NCBI GenBank assembly: GCA_001584585.1
Contig: LSYV01000030.1
Span: forward strand, 53,457-81,128
Length of the DNA stretch: 27,672 bases
Direction: 5' to 3'
DNA from: Gonium pectorale
Lineage: Eukaryota > Chlorophyta > Chlorophyceae > Chlamydomonadales > Volvocaceae
The position numbers and the translations under genes are program-made. The notes beneath the pieces were generated by a model. It saw only the letters and a list, made by a program, of their open reading frames with translations, was not told where the DNA came from and did not search any database. Of this stretch, positions 23,355 to 27,672 are shown piece by piece. How positions within the stretch are numbered: position 1 is the stretch's first letter; every line of letters starts with the position of its first letter.

Positions 23355-24919
23355 ATGACTGATGCCGAAACTAGCCTAAGCGAACACGCGTGGACCATCC
23401 GCCACGCCGCGCCCGCCGACCTTGACACCATTGTGGGCTTCAATGTAGCAATGGCCAAGGTGAAGCGCGCCGCTTGGGCCACGCGGCGTGCCTGAAATGC
23501 GTGCCGTCATCGTCTTGCTGCCATTCGCGCGCGCCCCCCGCTGGCCGCGTGCGCGTTGCCCTGACGCATTCCGCGTGCCCTCTCAGGAGACGGAGGCATT
23601 AGACCTGCCGATTGACACTGCTCGGGCGGGCGTGCAGATGGTGTTGGAGGCGCGGGTATCCGCAGCGGCCTACTTTGTCTTGGAGCTCCCCGCTGCTGAT
23701 CCCCCGGCGTCGACGCCGGTGTCAGCGGCGGGTGGCGCCCCGTCATCTGGTGGCGCCGGGCAGCAGGTCCCGCAGCGAGTGGTGGCCGCGCAGCTGATGA
23801 TCACCAAAGAGTGGTCCGACTGGTGCGTACGGCAGCAGGGAGGCTCTGATGCTGCACTGCAGCGTTTAGTTATTCATCCTCCATCAAGGGAACCTACTTC
23901 CCTCCTGCTCCTGCATCCCCATGTAAATTTATAACGCCGCAAATAGGGAGCCACACGTCTTCATCATAAACACCCGAAGGCGCGACGTAAGCCGCGTGCG
24001 CCGCAACAGGCCTTGGCCGCCGTTCCTCACAGGCCAACAGGAATGCGGTACAGACTGATCAAGCATCATGCGCCGACTGGGTACCTCAGTCCCCTGCGGT
24101 GATGCCCGCCTTCGCCCGCATGTGGCGCTATGTGCGTGTGCCCTGCCGCAGGCGCGCACGCGACATCTGGTGGGTACAGAGCGTGTACGTGCGCCCCGAG
24201 TACCGCCGCCGTGGGCTGTTCAAAGCGCTCTACCGCCACGTGCGGGCCGAGGCAGAGGCGGCGGGGGCGGCGGGCGTTCGGCTATACACCGACACGGGTA
24301 ACCAGCGATCGCATTCCGCGGTGGGTCGCTCATGGGACGGCGACTGGGGGCCCTAGCATGGCGGAGAGGGTGAACCTCTGACACCTTACATATATGCCCT
24401 CGTGTGTTCCGGCGATGGATCTTTCGTATCGAGGCCTCACACACTCGGGGCGTTGCGCCACGTGGGGCCCATGGCCGGGGTTGCAGGTGGGCCCAGTGCA
24501 GGGGGCGCACGGTGGGCACGGTGGCATAGGCTGGGCGTGTGCGTAGAAGGGTGTTGTCGAAGCTTTAGGAGCTGCACGGGACTGGGTGTCGCCTGCTGGT
24601 GGAGGCCATGCTCCTGCGCTCCGACAGCCGCATAGTGCGTGGCTTTGTTTGTCCCGCGGTTATCCCCAAACCTTGGCCTCCATGCCACGCATGCATGTCA
24701 CGCCTCTCCTGCGCAGGAGGGGCGGCCGTACTCGCGCTCGCACCCAAGCAGACACGCAGCATAGCTCCATGCACGAATGATGGGGCCCTTAACCCGCCTG
24801 TGCGTGTCTAGGTCCATTGACCCCCACCTGTGTATGCCGTCCCGACCTGCCCGCAGTACGAGGGCTTGGGCATGACCAGTCACTACAAGGTGTACGAGGA
24901 TATGTTCACCCACTACTGA
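23355..24919 (+). CDS. GNAT-family N-acetyltransferase
   Basis: Transfers an acetyl group from acetyl-CoA to an unknown amine; the subfamily is widespread in bacteria and plants and the substrate cannot be read from the sequence. Exons: 23355-23459, 23587-23822, 24152-24320, 24857-24919 (573 nt, 190 aa plus stop, phases consistent, all GT-AG). The first exon begins MTDAETSLSEHAWTIRHA, and TIRHAAPADLDTIVGFN is a typical GNAT N-terminal strand-helix start. Later come MITKEWSDW, WWVQSVYVRPEYRRRGLF (motif A, acetyl-CoA pyrophosphate binding, with RRRG at about 132-135) and LYTDTGNQRSHSA. The last exon gives YEGLGMTSHYKVYEDMF, the family's normal C-terminus. Between VLEL and RVVAAQ lies a low-complexity Pro/Ala/Gly/Ser insert of about 30 residues. 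The gene is tandem with IFT121, 1.07 kb downstream. Confidence 0.88.
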
Positions 24920-25506
24920 TGACGAGCTGTTGAGACTGGACACTTAAGGCTGAAGCGGGCCCCCCACGCAACCCACCATCCTGGTCCATCTCCAGCAACA
25001 CACGGGGCCCTGCCGCCCGGTCGGCGTGGCGCACAGCCCGCCTGCGGTGTCGCCACAGGCATGCCCATCATCCCAGTCTGAACAGAGATGCCCCCGAAAT
25101 CCGTGGGCGCCGGACGGGCAGGCCTCCGACGCGCTGTTGGGCGGGAAGGCAGCGAGCGGCGGCTGGAAGTGGCTGCAAAAGTGGCGGGCCCACTGAAGAG
25201 CAGGTGCCAGGGCCTAGGGAGAGGATGCCTTCGCGCCTACCTGATGCCGGCGAGTTGTCAGCCCAGCTTGACCATCCCACTCCCGCCCAGTGCCGCTTCA
25301 AGCAATGCCCACCCATCCCGCACATGGGCAGTGGTCTACGGTCGACCAGTACAGCCAGGTCGACCGCAGGCCCAGCCGGCGTCAGGGGGGTGGGGCCCCG
25401 AGCTACTGACTGGTAGCCTCCCATTAGGGGGTGTTCCGTCCATGGACTTTCCCGGATCCGCACGCACTGCACGTCACAGTCGCACTGTGGAAGGTAACGC
25501 TGCTAG
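24920..25506. other. GNAT 3' flank, no gene seen
   Basis: No ORF with recognisable motifs and no TGTAA on the plus strand that I can find, so the GNAT poly(A) site is unplaced. The one structured element is the small hairpin at 25339-25366. Confidence 0.5.
25339..25366. repeat. Small perfect hairpin (9-bp arms)
   Basis: CGGTCGACC (25339-25347) and GGTCGACCG (25358-25366) are exact reverse complements with a 10-nt spacer. Because GGTCGACC is itself a palindrome, the arms also read as a direct repeat. No function is evident. Confidence 0.7.
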
Positions 25507-26055
25507 GGGTCGGCAGTGAGCGAGGCTGCGGTGGTGATCCGCTGTTCTCTTTGCGTGCATTGTGTACGAACGCCGCCACAGCCTAGTGCCCAAGCGGGCA
25601 CTTATCCTAGGCAGCAAGCCACCGTGCTTCTCTGCGGCGCCTGCAACACGGGCTGGCACGCTGACTGCCTGGGCCTGTCCGGGCCTCCTGCCGGGGAGTG
25701 GGTATGCGCATGCTGCGTGCCCCTTGTCGACGTCTCCGTCACAACGCCCCTGCCGCCCTGCTCCACGGTGGCGGCGGCGGCTGGGGCTGCGGGCACCCCC
25801 CAGCCGCCTGCCAGTGAAGGGCCCGGTCCTACCCGCGGAGGCCGGCGGGTCGTCCCCCGTCACAGGGGCGGCCCGGGCGCTGGCAGGGGCTCGGCCTCCC
25901 ACCCCACGGGCCGGTATGGAGCATGGGCGGGGGCATGGGCGGGGGCATTGGCGGAGGCGGCTATGGAGCTTCAGAAGGCCTTCGATTTGCAGCAGGAGGC
26001 GGGAGGCGGGGTCGTCGCCGGCGGGCCTTGCGCTCAGTCGCAAGGGGCCCGCTGA
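25507..26055 (+). CDS. ORF with a PHD-type zinc finger, probable transposable-element fragment
   Basis: The frame is open from just after an in-frame TAG near 25505 to a TGA at 26053-26055, with no ATG at its start, so it is an exon or a fragment. It encodes a Cys4-His-Cys3 pattern: CSLCVHC, then CGACNTGWHADC, then WVCACC. The spacing fits a PHD finger (CxxC, HxxC, W-x-CxxC). The rest is a low-complexity Ala/Gly/Pro tail that runs into an 83-bp tandem repeat. PHD fingers occur in chromatin readers and also in some non-LTR retrotransposon proteins. With no other chromatin domain, no intact start and repeat-rich flanks, I favour a retroelement relic. An exon of an unrecognised nuclear gene remains possible. 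Confidence 0.45.
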   Translation, partial: GSAVSEAAVVIRCSLCVHCVRTPPQPSAQAGTYPRQQATVLLCGACNTGWHADCLGLSGPPAGEWVCACCVPLVDVSVTTPLPPCSTVAAAAGAAGTPQPPASEGPGPTRGGRRVVPRHRGGPGAGRGSASHPTGRYGAWAGAWAGALAEAAMELQKAFDLQQEAGGGVVAGGPCAQSQGAR

Positions 26056-26175
26056 GTTTGGTGGTTGGGCATGGGTTTCGGGGGTGTGGCAGGGTGGTCG
26101 CCTGCAGGCCTCGCGCTCCGTCGCAGGGTGTCCACGGGTTTTGGTGGTTGGGTATGGGTTTCGGGGGGGGGGGGC
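26010..26175. repeat. 83-bp tandem duplication (about two copies)
   Basis: Two diverged copies in direct orientation. GGCCTTGCGCTC at 26024 recurs as GGCCTCGCGCTC at 26107, and GGTGGTTGGG at 26060 recurs at 26143, both giving a period of 83. Each copy ends in ATGGGTTTCGGGG. Since 83 is not a multiple of three, the repeat would shift any reading frame, which argues that it is not coding. Confidence 0.85.
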
Positions 26176-26822
26176 GGTGTTGCGGAGCGTTGCGTGTCTG
26201 GGTGCTTTAAGGAGGGCAGTCCACTGGCTGCTCGCCCCACTGCCGTCCTGCCGCCGGTCTTGCGTCCGAAGAATGGGGACATACGTGGCGCGTGCAGCAG
26301 TGTGCGTTTGCGCCTGCTTGGCTGCAGCCAGGCTGTATGCCTTTTTTTGAAGATCACCCCATTCGAAAATCACCCCAGCCTCGTCTATGGAGAGGACGAA
26401 TAATGCCCACCTGAAGGGCGTCCCTGGATGGAAAACCTTTCCGAGCTTAAGCTTTTTTGTCTGGCCAGACTGGAAACGGATCACACCTGACAGGGCGCGT
26501 GGATGCATACAAGCTGGAAGCTGTGTCATACAGACGCGTCAGTGTTGTACCTTGCAGCCGTTTCTCCAGCCAGCGAAACTACATTCATCCCAGGGGTCAG
26601 TCATATGGGAAACCCAGCACAAACGAGTCATGGGGCTTAGATGCCAACGCGCACGTGTGAGGGTGAAGGCTTACTTCTGGGGTGCTGGACCTGTTAGGGT
26701 TAAGCGGCCGGGCTATCGAACTGTTGCAAGCGTCAGCGCCTATGGTGTGCAGTAGGGTCGTGGCAACTGAGCGGTATGTGATCATTATATGCATCTGTGA
26801 CGCGACGGTAGGTTTATCTCGT
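26176..26822. other. Unassigned sequence between the tandem repeat and the tRNA region
   Basis: No supportable gene. Open frames exist on both strands, including a long one on the minus strand (25474-26529), but they cross the non-triplet tandem repeat and show no family motifs. A run ATCACCCCA recurs at about 26352 and 26369. The stretch becomes AT-richer toward the tRNA. Confidence 0.5.
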
Positions 26823-26891
26823 CCGGCTGGATAATTTATACGCAGACTGTACTGTCGTGCCTGCTGTGACAGTACAGTATTCCCCAGCCAG
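26823..26891. repeat. Imperfect palindrome just 3' of the tRNA gene
   Basis: The inner arms 26846-26856 (ACTGTACTGTC) and 26868-26878 (GACAGTACAGT) are perfect 11-bp complements with an 11-nt loop. Outer arms CCGGCTGG (26823-26830) and CCAGCCAG (26884-26891) pair at 7 of 8 positions, separated from the inner stem by an asymmetric AT-rich interval. It lies directly beyond the Pol III terminator of the minus-strand tRNA gene. Confidence 0.75.
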
Positions 26892-26895
26892 AAAG

Positions 26896-26899
26896 AAAA
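26896..26899 (-). terminator. RNA polymerase III terminator (TTTT) of the tRNA gene
   Basis: On the minus strand, TTTT follows the tRNA 3' end after about five bases, then a further T-rich stretch (CTTTCT). This is the normal position for Pol III termination. Confidence 0.8.
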
Positions 26900-26904
26900 T
26901 ATTC

Positions 26905-26976
26905 GCCCAATGTGGGGCTCGAACCCACGACCACAAGGTTAAGAGCCTTGCGCTCTACCGACTGAGCTAACCGGGC
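26905..26976 (-). tRNA. tRNA-Lys (anticodon CUU)
   Basis: 72 nt with a complete cloverleaf on the minus strand. The acceptor stem GCCCGGT pairs with ATTGGGC (two G-U pairs), the D arm is GCTC/GAGC and the anticodon stem is CAAGG/CCTTG. The anticodon loop is CTCTTAA, which puts CTT at positions 34-36, and the T arm is GTGGG/CCCAC around TTCGAGC. Internal promoter boxes A (TAGCTCAGTCGG) and B (GGTTCGAGCCC) are intact. There is no intron and no encoded CCA, as expected for a nuclear gene. CUU is a major lysine anticodon in GC-rich algae, where AAG is the preferred codon. Confidence 0.97.
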
Positions 26977-27672
26977 AACCCTATTCGGGCTTGAGGTATC
27001 GGGCTTGCCATCGTCTAGTTTATGCTATAATTATCGCATATGCGCACACGCCCCTCCCGTTTCGGGCGTGGCCGTCGGTGAGCCCCGGCCCCAGGACCCG
27101 GGCGGACCGGGCGGCGGCCCTGCAGTGGCGGCCACCCGCCGCCCCGGGGCCTGTGGTCTCCACCGGCCCGGAGCCGCCGCGGGACTTTGCCTTTCGGGGG
27201 CGCCCTGCTGCGCCCCACGCTGACACCAGCCGGCGCAGCACTCGCCGGAGCGGCGCTCCGGTGCGCCCACCGGCGGCAGTCGACGCGCCCGCCAGGCGGC
27301 AGGGTGGGCGGCAGCGGCACCCCTCCCAGCCCGTGGTGCCTGCGCCAGTGATCGCACCGCGGCCTGCACCCCGACCGGCACGGACGGGGCGCGGGCACGG
27401 TGACCGCGGCCGGCAGCTCTCACCCCTGGCGCAGCGCGTTGGGGTGCCTGCGGCCGCGCGTCGCCGGGGCTGGTGAGGCGTCCCCCCCGCCCGACCAGTC
27501 CCCTACCCTCCCGCCGCCGCCCGCGGCGGACACGGACATGCCCCCGCCGCGCCCCTCCTCACCACCGCCCGGTGCGGTGGGCGGGGGCTCTCCCGCTCAG
27601 TAAAGGGCCGAATGCCGGCCCGGCGGGGGCACCCGGCAGTGTGCCCGCGCCTAGCCAGCCGCTCCGTGTGGG
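26977..27672. other. GC-rich Pro/Ala/Arg-rich stretch at the right edge, coding status unresolved
   Basis: After a short AT-rich interval (27010-27050) the sequence becomes extremely GC-rich and is open in several frames on both strands. One plus-strand frame runs to about 27476 and reads as Pro/Ala/Arg-rich protein. Another is open from about 27352 to 27603 and ends in a Pro-rich tail (SPPPDQSPTLPPPPAAD). No domain, start context or splice pair decides between them. It may be the 5' part of a low-complexity gene or of a retroelement gag-like ORF cut by the window edge. Confidence 0.3.

Noticed and set aside
24099..24356. Unspliced 85-codon ORF as a separate small acetyltransferase
   Set aside because: It is GNAT exon 3 with intron read-through at both ends. 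The spliced model supplies the missing N- and C-terminal motifs in phase.
25474..26529. 351-codon open frame on the minus strand
   Set aside because: It has no recognisable motif, runs antisense to the PHD finger, and crosses an 83-bp tandem repeat that is not a multiple of three. High GC content makes long chance ORFs common here.
26693..26701. TTAGGGTTA, telomere-like
   Set aside because: A single copy, not the TTTTAGGG repeat of Chlamydomonas telomeres; chance match.

Overview
The window looks like nuclear DNA of a volvocine green alga (a Chlamydomonas/Gonium/Volvox relative). It is GC-rich and its genes are densely interrupted by short GT-AG introns of about 60-500 nt. It carries a large intraflagellar-transport gene, a secreted REJ-family protein with a proline-rich hinge, Ala/Gly/Pro-rich linkers inside otherwise conserved proteins, and TGTAA-type polyadenylation candidates. 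I cannot name the species from the sequence alone. Gene models were built by hand from splice-site phase and recalled family sequences.

Layout. (1) 1-3445, minus strand: 5' part of a secreted REJ-domain protein, six exons, running off the left edge, with an apparent 1-base deletion in exon 5. (2) 3446-5615: intergenic, holding a near-perfect 59-bp-arm hairpin at 4215-4360. (3) 5616-12582, minus strand: complete 17-exon gene for NAA25 (MDM20), the auxiliary subunit of the NatB N-terminal acetyltransferase. (4) 12583-12884: 302-bp divergent intergenic region. (5) 12885-22286, plus strand: complete 27-exon IFT121 (WDR35) gene, a core IFT-A subunit of cilia. (6) 23355-24919, plus strand: four-exon GNAT-family acetyltransferase. 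(7) 24920-27672: gene-poor, repeat-rich stretch with a PHD-finger ORF that looks like a transposon remnant, an 83-bp tandem duplication, a hairpin, a tRNA-Lys(CUU) gene on the minus strand and a GC-rich Pro/Arg-rich stretch at the right edge.

The genes do not form a functional cluster in the bacterial sense. IFT121 serves retrograde ciliary transport, NAA25 serves co-translational N-terminal acetylation at the ribosome, and the REJ protein is probably extracellular or at the cell surface. The NAA25/IFT121 pair is head-to-head and may share a promoter. No stretch is clearly an undescribed system. The best candidates for something new are the 4215-4360 hairpin (a possible small-RNA precursor or a foldback element) and the 24.9-27.7 kb repeat region.
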